A stretch of 18,444 bases of DNA from 39-52-133 sp041488395 (GTDB lineage Bacteria > Pseudomonadota > Gammaproteobacteria > Burkholderiales > Gallionellaceae), in contig JBGPPE010000047.1 of the NCBI GenBank assembly GCA_041488395.1, positions 1-18,444 of the forward strand. The letters are read 5' to 3'. Below, in pieces: positions 12,131-18,444 of the stretch. Made by a program: the position numbers and the translations under genes. The stretch's first letter is position 1; every line of letters begins with the position of its first letter. The notes under the pieces are model-generated. The model had not been told where the DNA came from. It saw only the letters and a list, made by a program, of their open reading frames with translations, and made no database searches.

Positions 12131-14208
12131 TGGCCGCGCCGACGCAATCGCGCTTCGTGTCGCAACTCAAACGCTATTACGCGCTCTACACCGGCGGCTT
12201 CATCGGTTTTGTGGTCATGTTGTCCATCCTCGAACAGATGGGCGTGCCCAACAAAATGCTGGGTTACATTTTTCTCGGTGCAACAGTGTTGCTGTATGCG
12301 GGGATCGGCATTCTTTCCAGGACCTCCGATGTCGCGGAATACTATGTAGCCGGACGGCGCGTGCCGGCGTTTTTCAACGGCATGGCGGTGGGCGCGGACT
12401 GGATGTCGGCGGCCAGTTTCATCGGCCTGGCCGGCACGCTGTATCTGTCCGGTTATGACGGCCTGGCTTTCGTGCTGGGCTGGACCGGCGGCTTCGTGCT
12501 GGTGGCCTTGCTGCTGGCCCCGTACCTGCGCAAGTTCGGCCAGTACACCATTCCGGATTTCCTCGGCGCGCGTTACGGCGGCAGCATTCCGCGCGCGATC
12601 GGCGTATTTGCGGCGATCCTGTGCTCGTTCACCTATGTGATTGCGCAAATTTACGGTGTGGGCCTGATCACCAGCCGTTTCACCGGGCTGGATTTCGGGA
12701 TGGGCGTGTTCGTCGGACTGGGCAGCATTCTGGTGTGCTCCTTCCTGGGCGGAATGCGCGCGGTGACCTGGACGCAGGTGGCGCAATACGTCATTTTGAT
12801 TGTGGCCTATATGATCCCGGTGATCTGGTTGTCGGTGAAGCACACCGGCAACCCGGTACCGCAGCTTGCCTACGGCTATGTGCTGGAAAAAGTAACGGCA
12901 CGCGAACAGGTGCTGAACGACCCGGCCACAGCGGAAGGTGCGCGTGAAGCGGAAGTGCGTGCCATCTTCAAGCAGCGGCAGGGAAAAGACGAGGCCAGGC
13001 TGAAAGCGCTGGAAACAGGTGGCGCTGCCTGGCTGGCAGAAGAAAAGAGCAAGCTGGTCAAGGCGGCGACCGCGCTGAAAGCGCAACGCGATGCCGATCC
13101 CGGGCAGATCGCAGCGGCCGATAAGGCCATAGCGGCGTTCCCTGCGGATGTGGCGACTGCACGCAGTGCGTGGCGTGCGGCGAGCGAGGCGGACAAAGCC
13201 AAGGCCGGACCGATTGCCGCGCATGCCGAGCCGTTTGCCGGGCCGGACCAGGCGACGCGCGACAAGAAGCGCAAAAACTTCCTGGCGCTGGTGATGTGCC
13301 TGATGGTCGGCACTGCCGCACTGCCGCATATCCTGATGCGCTTCTATACCACGCCGTCGGTGAAAGAAGCGCGCCACTCGGTGTTCTGGGCGCTGTTCTT
13401 CATCTCTTTGCTCTACCTCACCGCGCCGGCATTGGCGGTGCTGGCCAAGTACGACGTCTATACCTTGCTGGTGGGTTCCAGCTTTTCCGAGCTGCCGAGC
13501 TGGGTTTCCGCCTGGGCGTCGGTGGACAAGTCGCTGATGAGCGTGACCGACATCAACAAGGATGGCATCGTGCAACTGGCCGAGGTCACCATCGGCGGTG
13601 ACCTGATCGTGCTGGCGACGCCGGAAATCGCCGGTTTGCCTTATGTGATCACTGCGCTGGTAGCGGCGGGTGGCCTGGCCGCAGCGCTCTCCACCGCGGA
13701 TGGCCTGATGCTGACCATCTCCAATTCGCTGTCGCATGACGTGTACTACAAGATGATCGACCCGAAAGCGCCGTCCAACCGTCGGCTGTTCATCTCCAAG
13801 GCCTTGCTGCTGGTGGTAGCGGTGTTCGCTGCCTACATCACCTCGCTCAAACCGGGCGACATCCTGTTCCTGGTCGGTGCCGCCTTCTCGCTGGCGGCCT
13901 CTGCGTTCTTCCCCGCGCTCGCGCTGGGTGTGTTCTGGAAGCGCGCCAACAAGTTCGGCGCCATCCTGGGCATGAGCTCAGGCCTGGCTGTGTGCATGTA
14001 CTACATGTACATAACCTATCCGTTCTTCGGTGTGAACGCGCCGCTGTGGTGGGACATCAACCCGATCTCGGCCGGCACCTTTGGCATGGCTGCGGGTTTT
14101 GCCGGCGTGATCATCGGCAGCCTGTTGACTGCCGCCCCGGCCAGGGAGGTGCAGGAGCTGGTTGATCACGTGCGCTACCCGAACCTGGCAGCCGGGACAA
14201 AAGCCTAG
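12130..14208 (+). CDS. Sodium:solute symporter, VC_2705 subfamily, with coiled-coil insert and EF-hand loop
   Basis: This 692-residue symporter starts at the ATG overlapping the DUF4212 stop (TAATG), with GGAAGGAG upstream. A frame open farther upstream only reads over the DUF4212 gene. Core SSS motifs are present: EYYVAGRRVPAFFNGMAVGADWMSAASFIG, GQYTIPDFLGARYG and ALPHILMRFYTTPS. Two additions stand out. Residues about 250-382 form an Ala/Lys/Glu-rich, probably coiled-coil insertion in the loop before FLALVMCLMVGTAALPHILMRF. Residues 474-485 (DINKDGIVQLAE) form a perfect EF-hand calcium loop. It probably imports a small carboxylate with sodium, together with the DUF4212 protein; the substrate is unproven. 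It is divergent from the response-regulator gene. A REP-like palindrome follows the stop. Confidence 0.87.
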   Translation: MAAPTQSRFVSQLKRYYALYTGGFIGFVVMLSILEQMGVPNKMLGYIFLGATVLLYAGIGILSRTSDVAEYYVAGRRVPAFFNGMAVGADWMSAASFIGLAGTLYLSGYDGLAFVLGWTGGFVLVALLLAPYLRKFGQYTIPDFLGARYGGSIPRAIGVFAAILCSFTYVIAQIYGVGLITSRFTGLDFGMGVFVGLGSILVCSFLGGMRAVTWTQVAQYVILIVAYMIPVIWLSVKHTGNPVPQLAYGYVLEKVTAREQVLNDPATAEGAREAEVRAIFKQRQGKDEARLKALETGGAAWLAEEKSKLVKAATALKAQRDADPGQIAAADKAIAAFPADVATARSAWRAASEADKAKAGPIAAHAEPFAGPDQATRDKKRKNFLALVMCLMVGTAALPHILMRFYTTPSVKEARHSVFWALFFISLLYLTAPALAVLAKYDVYTLLVGSSFSELPSWVSAWASVDKSLMSVTDINKDGIVQLAEVTIGGDLIVLATPEIAGLPYVITALVAAGGLAAALSTADGLMLTISNSLSHDVYYKMIDPKAPSNRRLFISKALLLVVAVFAAYITSLKPGDILFLVGAAFSLAASAFFPALALGVFWKRANKFGAILGMSSGLAVCMYYMYITYPFFGVNAPLWWDINPISAGTFGMAAGFAGVIIGSLLTAAPAREVQELVDHVRYPNLAAGTKA

Positions 14209-14233
14209 CACTATAAAAACAAATGCATTATTT

Positions 14234-14312
14234 GCAGGAGCGGGCCATGCCCGCGAACATCTTTGCGCGGGCATGGCCTGCTCCTGCAGGTGCCCGGTCA
14301 AAAATTTTCCGG
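14234..14312. repeat. REP-like palindrome (intact copy) with conserved flank
   Basis: GCAGGAGCGGGCCATGCCCG, extending to 14255, pairs with 14266-14287 as a 22-bp stem with one G-T mismatch and a 10-base loop. The flank AAAAATTTTCCGG (14300-14312) is the reverse complement of the CCGGAAAATTTTT beside the 3105-3245 element, separated in both copies by 12 bases from the GCAGGAGC arm. It lies between the converging symporter and hypothetical genes, where it could stop transcription from both sides. Confidence 0.8.
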
Positions 14313-14357
14313 ATAAGTGTTCGCGCAGTAAATTTACGTCGCCAGGTATAGTTTTGA

Positions 14358-14753
14358 CTACTCGACCAACTTGACGTCAGTGACAAAGTAAGAGGTATCG
14401 CCAAAACAGTTGCCGGGAACTCCCACATGCTCTTCATAGACCAGCGAAACGCGCTTGCCCATGGATTTAGTTACCTTGTCCGCCACGCGATCGTCGCGCA
14501 CCGTGAACAGAAATTTTTCCGACAAGGTGCCGGGCATGGACACCATGGCCAGCTCGCCCTCCCAGGTTTTGCAGAGCCAGCCTTTTTGCGAAAATTTCTG
14601 CACGTAGCCGGCACGCTCTCCTTGCGAGTAGCTCCAGCTCAAGACCGTGGCAACATACAGCGCACACAATGACACAATCACCAGCAGCAGCATGAGCGCC
14701 CAGCGCCCCCAACGGAATTTCGCAACAGTTGATGCAGCAAGAGGCGTGGTCAA
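14358..14753 (-). CDS. Membrane-anchored conserved hypothetical protein
   Basis: This 131-residue protein has one N-terminal membrane helix (about 18-40) after a basic segment and then a soluble, probably periplasmic domain containing SYSQGERAGYVQKFSQKGWL, KTWEGELAM and FTVRDD. I recognise it as a conserved proteobacterial protein without known function but know no named domain. Two cysteines (in WLCKTW and GNCFG) could form a disulfide. The start is TTG at 14753, chosen because GGAG lies seven bases upstream and the resulting protein has a normal signal-anchor; the next ATG (residue 21) would cut into the membrane helix. It is transcribed divergently from the fructosamine-kinase gene and converges with the symporter gene across the REP-like palindrome. 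Confidence 0.75.
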   Translation of the reverse strand: MTTPLAASTVAKFRWGRWALMLLLVIVSLCALYVATVLSWSYSQGERAGYVQKFSQKGWLCKTWEGELAMVSMPGTLSEKFLFTVRDDRVADKVTKSMGKRVSLVYEEHVGVPGNCFGDTSYFVTDVKLVE

Positions 14754-14782
14754 TTTTGGCTCCAGTATTAAATCTAAAATTC

Positions 14783-14791
14783 AATATAGCA
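14783..14791 (-). promoter_or_regulatory. Extended -10 promoter for the membrane-anchored hypothetical
   Basis: On the minus strand TGCTATATT is an extended -10 element, with TATATT at plus 14783-14788, 30 bases upstream of the TTG start. The -35 region (TGGCTA) is poor. Confidence 0.4.
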
Positions 14792-14844
14792 AAATGGCTC
14801 CCGCTTAGCCACAATCGTGCCTCACCAGAAACGGCTGAACAACC

Positions 14845-15732
14845 ATGAAAATGCCATGCAGCGGGGAAATATCGAACAGCATCAGTGACGCGTCGCAAAC
14901 GCATTTTTGCATTGCTCGTGCATCCTCTCTATCGGGCGGCGACAGCAATCAGGCCTGGCATATCGAGGGAATGGACGGCGGACAATACTTCGTCAAGCTC
15001 AATTCGGCCGACCGTGCCGCCATGTTTGCCGCCGAATGCAACGGGCTCGCAGCACTGACGGCCACTTGCACGGTGCGCGTGCCGCGCGTCATTTCCCATG
15101 GCGTTGCCGATGGTCATGCCTTCCTGGTGCTGGAATATCTTGCTCTGCATAGCTGCGGTGATTCCCGCCAGCTGGGTACGCAGCTGGCCGCACTGCATCG
15201 CGTACATGGCAGGCAATACGGCTGGGATCGCGATAACACGCTGGGGCTGACGTTGCAGCGCAACAGCTGGACTGGCGACTGGGTCACTTTCTGGCGCGAG
15301 CAGCGACTGGGCTTTCAGCTCGATCTTGCTGCCCGCAATGGCTATGGTGGCACGCTGCAGAAACTGGGGCAGCAACTGCTGCAGCGTCTGCCTGATTTAT
15401 TGGCAGGCCATCACCCGGCTCCCTCAATGCTGCATGGCGACCTGTGGGGAGGCAATTACGGCTTTGTCGAAAATGGTGTGCCGGTTCTGTTTGATCCCGC
15501 CAGCTATTACGGCGACCGCGAGGCCGACCTCGCCATGACGGAATTATTCGGCGGTTTCGATCAGGCCTTCTACGCGGCTTACCAGGCCGCCTATCCTCTG
15601 GATGCAGGCTACGCCAGGCGCAAAACGCTGTACAACCTGTACCACATCCTGAATCACTGCAACATGGTGAGCGCCAGCTATGTGGCGCAGGCGGAGGGAA
15701 TAATGCGGCGCCTGCTGGCTGAGATCAGCTAG
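14845..15732 (+). CDS. Fructosamine/ketosamine-3-kinase family protein
   Basis: This 295-residue cytosolic protein has the aminoglycoside-phosphotransferase-like kinase fold of the fructosamine kinase family. It has a glycine-rich start (LSGGDSNQAWHI), the ATP-binding lysine in YFVKLN, the catalytic loop HGDLWGGNYGF with its Asp and Asn, and the metal-binding DPASYYGDREADLAM. Length and motif order are typical for the bacterial members (E. coli YniA type). They phosphorylate sugar adducts on protein amino groups, or free ketosamines, as a glycation-repair step; some may act on other sugars. The ATG at 14845 lacks a strong Shine-Dalgarno, and a later start is possible because the family consensus begins around residue 8. 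It stands alone, divergent from the hypothetical gene. Confidence 0.9.
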   Translation: MKMPCSGEISNSISDASQTHFCIARASSLSGGDSNQAWHIEGMDGGQYFVKLNSADRAAMFAAECNGLAALTATCTVRVPRVISHGVADGHAFLVLEYLALHSCGDSRQLGTQLAALHRVHGRQYGWDRDNTLGLTLQRNSWTGDWVTFWREQRLGFQLDLAARNGYGGTLQKLGQQLLQRLPDLLAGHHPAPSMLHGDLWGGNYGFVENGVPVLFDPASYYGDREADLAMTELFGGFDQAFYAAYQAAYPLDAGYARRKTLYNLYHILNHCNMVSASYVAQAEGIMRRLLAEIS

Positions 15733-15829
15733 ACAGCACTGCGCACACTATTTCTTATCAGGTAATTTACTGGAGAAACTCCCGCCTCTTGCGCCAGTTT
15801 CCGTTGCATTTATTAAAATGACAAATATT

Positions 15830-15845
15830 TGATATCGCGATATCA
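15830..15845. promoter_or_regulatory. 16-bp palindromic operator of the FitAB-type operon
   Basis: TGATATCGCGATATCA is a perfect 16-base palindrome, 35 bases upstream of the antitoxin ATG. Ribbon-helix-helix antitoxins such as FitA bind palindromic half-sites in their own promoter, so this is the likely operator. No clean -10/-35 pair was identified beside it. Confidence 0.5.
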
Positions 15846-15880
15846 TTCCCGCATGTTTAATGCAATTTTGGAGGTGCACC

Positions 15881-16129
15881 ATGGCACAAGTCATCGTTCG
15901 CAACATTGAAGACGACGTAAAGACAGCTCTAAAACAGCGCGCAAGCCAGCATGGCTGGAGCATGGAAGAAGAGGTGCGCCAAATATTACGCCGCGCCGTC
16001 AGAGAGAAAAACCAGGTACGGCCCAAGCTGGGCTCACGTATCGCGGCACGCTTTGCCGGTGCCGGCATTGATGAACCCTTGCCTGAACTGCACGGTCAGA
16101 CCGTTGACCCAATGAGCTTCAGCAATTGA
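15881..16129 (+). CDS. FitA-type ribbon-helix-helix antitoxin
   Basis: This 82-residue protein has an N-terminal ribbon-helix-helix domain (MAQVIVRNIEDDVKTALKQR, then helices to about 48), in which the first strand contacts DNA. A C-terminal tail (about 50-82) would wrap the toxin. The pattern VIVRNIEDDV...LKQRA...SMEEEVRQIL is that of FitA/StbC-like antitoxins. The start at 15881 is chosen over an ATG 21 bases earlier because GGAGGT sits six bases ahead of it. The stop overlaps the toxin start (TTGA). It should neutralise the PIN-domain toxin and, with it, repress the operon through the palindrome upstream. Confidence 0.88.
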   Translation: MAQVIVRNIEDDVKTALKQRASQHGWSMEEEVRQILRRAVREKNQVRPKLGSRIAARFAGAGIDEPLPELHGQTVDPMSFSN

Positions 16130-16545
16130 TCATCCTGGACACGAATGTGTTGTCGGCGCTAATGCAGCAGCAGCCCGACGCACAGGTTGTCGCCTGGCTG
16201 GACGATCTGCCCGCCGAATCTGTCTGGATCAGCAGCATTACCCTGTTTGAAGCCCGCTACGGCCTGGCACTGCTGGCATCCGGGCAGCGCAAAAGCATGC
16301 TGCAGGAACGCTTTAACCAGCTACTGCAAGACGACCTGGAAAACCGCGTGTTGCTGTTCGATGACAATGCGGCCATAGAAGCAGCCCAGCTGGCCGCCAC
16401 GCGCAAAGCGCAAGGGCGCCCCGTGGACATGCGCGACACCTTCATCGCCGGTATCGCCCTGTCGCGGCGAGCCACACTGGCCACACGCAACACCCGCCAC
16501 TTTGACGATTTATCTGTGCCCGTGATTAATCCGTGGGCAGTTTGA
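16126..16545 (+). CDS. FitB/VapC-type PIN-domain ribonuclease toxin
   Basis: This 139-residue protein is a PIN-domain nuclease. The acidic residues are in place: D5 in MIILDTNVLS, E43 in TLFEARYGL, and the aspartates in VDMRDTFIAGIA; the fourth position may be in TRNTRHFDDL. Length and motif spacing match VapC/FitB toxins, which cut tRNA or mRNA when freed from the antitoxin. The start is TTG at 16126, overlapping the antitoxin stop by TTGA, so translation is coupled and low toxin output is built in. The operon sits between the fructosamine kinase and apaH without other mobile genes. All key residues are present, so it looks functional. Confidence 0.9.
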   Translation: MIILDTNVLSALMQQQPDAQVVAWLDDLPAESVWISSITLFEARYGLALLASGQRKSMLQERFNQLLQDDLENRVLLFDDNAAIEAAQLAATRKAQGRPVDMRDTFIAGIALSRRATLATRNTRHFDDLSVPVINPWAV

Positions 16546-16584
16546 TTTTATCTCACCGGATCGATAAATCGTCACCAGGCCACA

Positions 16585-17412
16585 TTACTGCCAGTCCTTC
16601 TCTATCTTCTGATTAACGCACTGCACCTGAAACAGTTTTCTGTCTTGCAGGCGTATCGCGGTCAGCGTGCCACCCCATAAACATCCTGTATCCAGCGCAA
16701 TGACCTTCGGCCGCACCAGCAGGCCCAAGGCCGACCAGTGACCAAACAGCACAGTGGCTTGCGCACTGGCGCGGCCGGGCACTTCAAACCAGGGCAGATA
16801 GTTCTCCGGCGTATCCTTCACTTCGCCTTTGAACTTGTACTGCATCTCCCCTTGCGCGGTGCACACGCGCATGCGGGAAAAGGCGTTGGTGATCACGCGC
16901 AGACGCTTGTATCCCGTCAGCTCGTCATCCCACTGCTGCGGCGTGTTGCCGTACATTTTTTCCAGGAAAGTTACGTAGTCATCGCCGCGCAAAGCCTGCT
17001 CCACCTCGCGCGCCAGGCTTTGCGCCTGCGCCACCGTCCACTCCGGCAGCAGCCCCGCATGCACCATCACATGCTCGCCCTGCACATGCAACATGCGCTG
17101 CTGGCGTAGCCAGGTGAGCAGCTCAGCGCGATCCGGCGCATGCAGGATTTCATCCAGGGTATCGCTGCGCTGCTGCTCGGCCACGCCCGCGGCCACTGCC
17201 AGCAAATGCAGGTCATGATTGCCCAGCACGGTGATCGCCGCATCACCCAGCGACTTCACCCGGCGCAACACCGGCAAGGAACCGGGGCCGCGATTGACCA
17301 GGTCACCGACCAGCCAGAGCTGATCCTGCGCGGTGTCAAACGCGATCAGTTTGAGCAGTTGCTCAAACTCGGTGTAACAGCCCTGGATATCGCCTACCAC
17401 ATAGATTGCCAT
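16585..17412 (-). CDS. apaH: Symmetrical bis(5'-nucleosyl)-tetraphosphatase ApaH
   Basis: This 275-residue enzyme hydrolyses diadenosine tetraphosphate to two ADP in the cytosol and also acts as a decapping enzyme for Np4-capped RNA in E. coli. The metallophosphatase motifs are clear: GDIQGC (7-12), GDLVNRGP, GNHDLH, and later histidines in MVHAG and FGHWSAL. The start chosen is the ATG at 17412 (MAIYVVGDIQGC), which has GGGGA eight bases upstream. An in-frame ATG 12 codons earlier lacks a ribosome-binding site and would add residues not seen in the family. It converges with the toxin gene and is divergent from rfbF. Confidence 0.95.
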   Translation of the reverse strand: MAIYVVGDIQGCYTEFEQLLKLIAFDTAQDQLWLVGDLVNRGPGSLPVLRRVKSLGDAAITVLGNHDLHLLAVAAGVAEQQRSDTLDEILHAPDRAELLTWLRQQRMLHVQGEHVMVHAGLLPEWTVAQAQSLAREVEQALRGDDYVTFLEKMYGNTPQQWDDELTGYKRLRVITNAFSRMRVCTAQGEMQYKFKGEVKDTPENYLPWFEVPGRASAQATVLFGHWSALGLLVRPKVIALDTGCLWGGTLTAIRLQDRKLFQVQCVNQKIEKDWQ

Positions 17413-17490
17413 TGTGTGATTCCCCTGCCACGAATTGAGCGTACGCACCCGTCTATTCCGTCCAAAAATGTATTCATGTTCCAGCCCTAC

Positions 17491-17499
17491 TGCTAAAAT
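17491..17499 (+). promoter_or_regulatory. Extended -10 promoter of rfbF
   Basis: TGCTAAAAT is an extended -10 element (TAAAAT at 17494-17499), 27 bases upstream of the rfbF start. The -35 region (TATTCA at 17471) is weak. An AGGA ribosome-binding site follows at 17517-17520. Confidence 0.45.
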
Positions 17500-17526
17500 G
17501 GCGCTTTCGGCAAAACAGGATTAGTC

Positions 17527-18300
17527 ATGAAAGCAGTCATTCTAGCAGGTGGTCTTGGCACGCGAATCAGCGAGGAAACTTCCCTTAGGCCCAAGCCCAT
17601 GATAGAAATCGGTGGCAAGCCAATTTTGTGGCACATCATGAAAATCTACTCCGCACATGGAGTGAACGACTTCATCATTTGCTGCGGCTACAAGGGTTAT
17701 GTCATCAAGGAATACTTTGCCAATTATTTCCTGCACATGTCTGACGTTACCTTTGACATGGAACATAACAAAATGGAAGTGCATCAGCGTTATGCTGAGC
17801 CGTGGAAAGTAACGTTGGTGGATACCGGCGACGAAACCATGACGGGTGGACGGCTAAAGCGCGTAGCCGACTACGTCAAGGATGAAGAGGCCTTCTGCTT
17901 TACCTATGGCGATGGTGTCAGCGACGTTAATATCACCGAGCTGATTGCGTTCCACAAAGCACAGAAAGTCAAGGCGACCCTGACCGCCACCATACCACCA
18001 GGACGTTTTGGTGCTCTGGACATGAGCGGCAACAAGGTCAACAGTTTCCGCGAAAAACCCAAGGGTGATGGCGCCATGATCAACGGTGGTTTCTTCGTGT
18101 TGTCTCCCGAAGTTCTCAGCTATCTTGCCGATGACAAAACAATCTGGGAACGCGAACCGTTAGAGCGCCTGGCAGAAGAAGGCGATCTCGCAGCGCATCA
18201 CCACAATGGTTTCTGGCAGCCGATGGATACCCTGCGTGACAAGAACCATCTGGAAGAACTGTGGCAATCCGGCAAGGCGCCGTGGAAGGTGTGGAAATAG
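17527..18300 (+). CDS. rfbF: Glucose-1-phosphate cytidylyltransferase RfbF
   Basis: This 257-residue enzyme makes CDP-glucose from CTP and glucose-1-phosphate, the first step towards CDP-linked 3,6-dideoxyhexoses and related sugars of O-antigen. The nucleotidyltransferase signature is MKAVILAGGLGTRISEETSL, followed by RPKPMIEIGGKPIL. Further family features are CCGYKGYVIKEYF, TYGDGVSDV, PPGRFGAL and the C-terminal FWQPMDTLRDK, which separates this group from the dTDP-glucose enzymes. Full family length. The ATG has AGGA six bases upstream and an extended -10 promoter. The gene following it after a 124-base AT-rich gap is probably rfbG, so this is the start of a CDP-sugar cluster that runs out of the window. 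Confidence 0.95.
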   Translation: MKAVILAGGLGTRISEETSLRPKPMIEIGGKPILWHIMKIYSAHGVNDFIICCGYKGYVIKEYFANYFLHMSDVTFDMEHNKMEVHQRYAEPWKVTLVDTGDETMTGGRLKRVADYVKDEEAFCFTYGDGVSDVNITELIAFHKAQKVKATLTATIPPGRFGALDMSGNKVNSFREKPKGDGAMINGGFFVLSPEVLSYLADDKTIWEREPLERLAEEGDLAAHHHNGFWQPMDTLRDKNHLEELWQSGKAPWKVWK

Positions 18301-18424
18301 CTAAAGCTGATGATAGCTTATGGCTTATTGTTGATAATTGATTGCTTAATAGTTGACGGTTAATCAAAATGTGATGACGACATGGGTTCAACCATAAACA
18401 ATCAACCATCAACCGCTTTACCCC
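18301..18424. repeat. AT-rich imperfect repeats between rfbF and the next gene
   Basis: This gap is unlike its surroundings: low GC and built of related words such as TTGTTGATAATTGATTG (18328-18344), GTTGACGGTTAATC and the inverse-sense AACAATCAACCATCAACC (18397-18414). They could fold as an imperfect hairpin. No gene is seen. Confidence 0.35.
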
Positions 18425-18444
18425 ATGAAAAACTGGAAGTCTGG
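18425..18444 (+). CDS. Start of next gene, probably rfbG (CDP-glucose 4,6-dehydratase), partial
   Basis: Only six codons (MKNWKS) are visible from the ATG at 18425. The identity is inferred from gene order: rfbG normally follows rfbF and its product acts on the CDP-glucose that RfbF makes. The residues seen cannot prove it, and no strong ribosome-binding site precedes the ATG. Confidence 0.4.

Noticed and set aside
17413..17448. Earlier ATG for apaH adding 12 residues
   Set aside because: No ribosome-binding site precedes it, and family members begin at the MAIYVVGDIQG strand.

Overview
The window is a GC-rich, densely coding stretch of a bacterial chromosome. Protein similarities that I recognise (DUF294 kinase-like regulator, VC_2705-type symporter with DUF4212 partner, PsiF, FitA/FitB, ApaH, RfbF) point to a proteobacterium. 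The overall style, including REP-like palindromes and many GC3-driven antisense frames, suggests a betaproteobacterium of the Nitrosomonadales/Gallionellaceae type. That placement is an inference from gene content; there is no rRNA gene to confirm it. No tRNA, rRNA, CRISPR array or complete transposase gene was seen.

Layout. (1) Positions 1-1983: the 3' end of dgkA (diacylglycerol kinase), a large inverted-repeat palindrome, then a GT4 glycosyltransferase overlapping a PAP2 lipid phosphatase; these look like a membrane-lipid module. (2) 2140-3078: a PfkB-family (adenosine kinase-like) sugar/nucleoside kinase behind an extended -10 promoter. (3) 3298-8490: a carboxylate-uptake module: a cNMP/CBS/DUF294 nucleotidyltransferase-like regulator translationally coupled to a DnaQ-like exonuclease, then a DUF485 small membrane protein and an ActP-type cation:acetate symporter, closed by a strong terminator. 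(4) 8661-11555, minus strand: response regulator, sensor kinase and, under its own promoter, a secreted two-repeat PsiF protein. (5) 11867-14208: a second symporter cassette of a different subtype (DUF4212 small subunit plus VC_2705-type symporter), divergent from the response regulator. (6) 14358-17412: a membrane-anchored conserved hypothetical, a fructosamine-kinase-family protein, a FitA/FitB (VapBC-type) toxin-antitoxin pair and apaH. (7) 17527-end: rfbF and the first codons of what is probably rfbG, the start of a CDP-sugar/O-antigen region.

The likely logic of the central part is that the two-component system, lying between two sodium:solute symporter cassettes, controls uptake of acetate or another small carboxylate, and that the DUF294/exonuclease pair is an accessory. 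This is inferred from gene order and from known families of similar layout.

The most unusual observation is a 234-bp element (10555-10788) with 17-bp terminal inverted repeats and a 5-bp target duplication (ATGAT). It sits exactly between the ancestral ribosome-binding site and the start codon of the sensor kinase, and it carries its own 49-codon open frame with a good Shine-Dalgarno. Other points of interest are long Ala/Lys-rich coiled-coil insertions at two different loops of the two symporters, a perfect EF-hand loop in the second symporter, and a family of REP-like palindromes, one of them split by a second palindrome.
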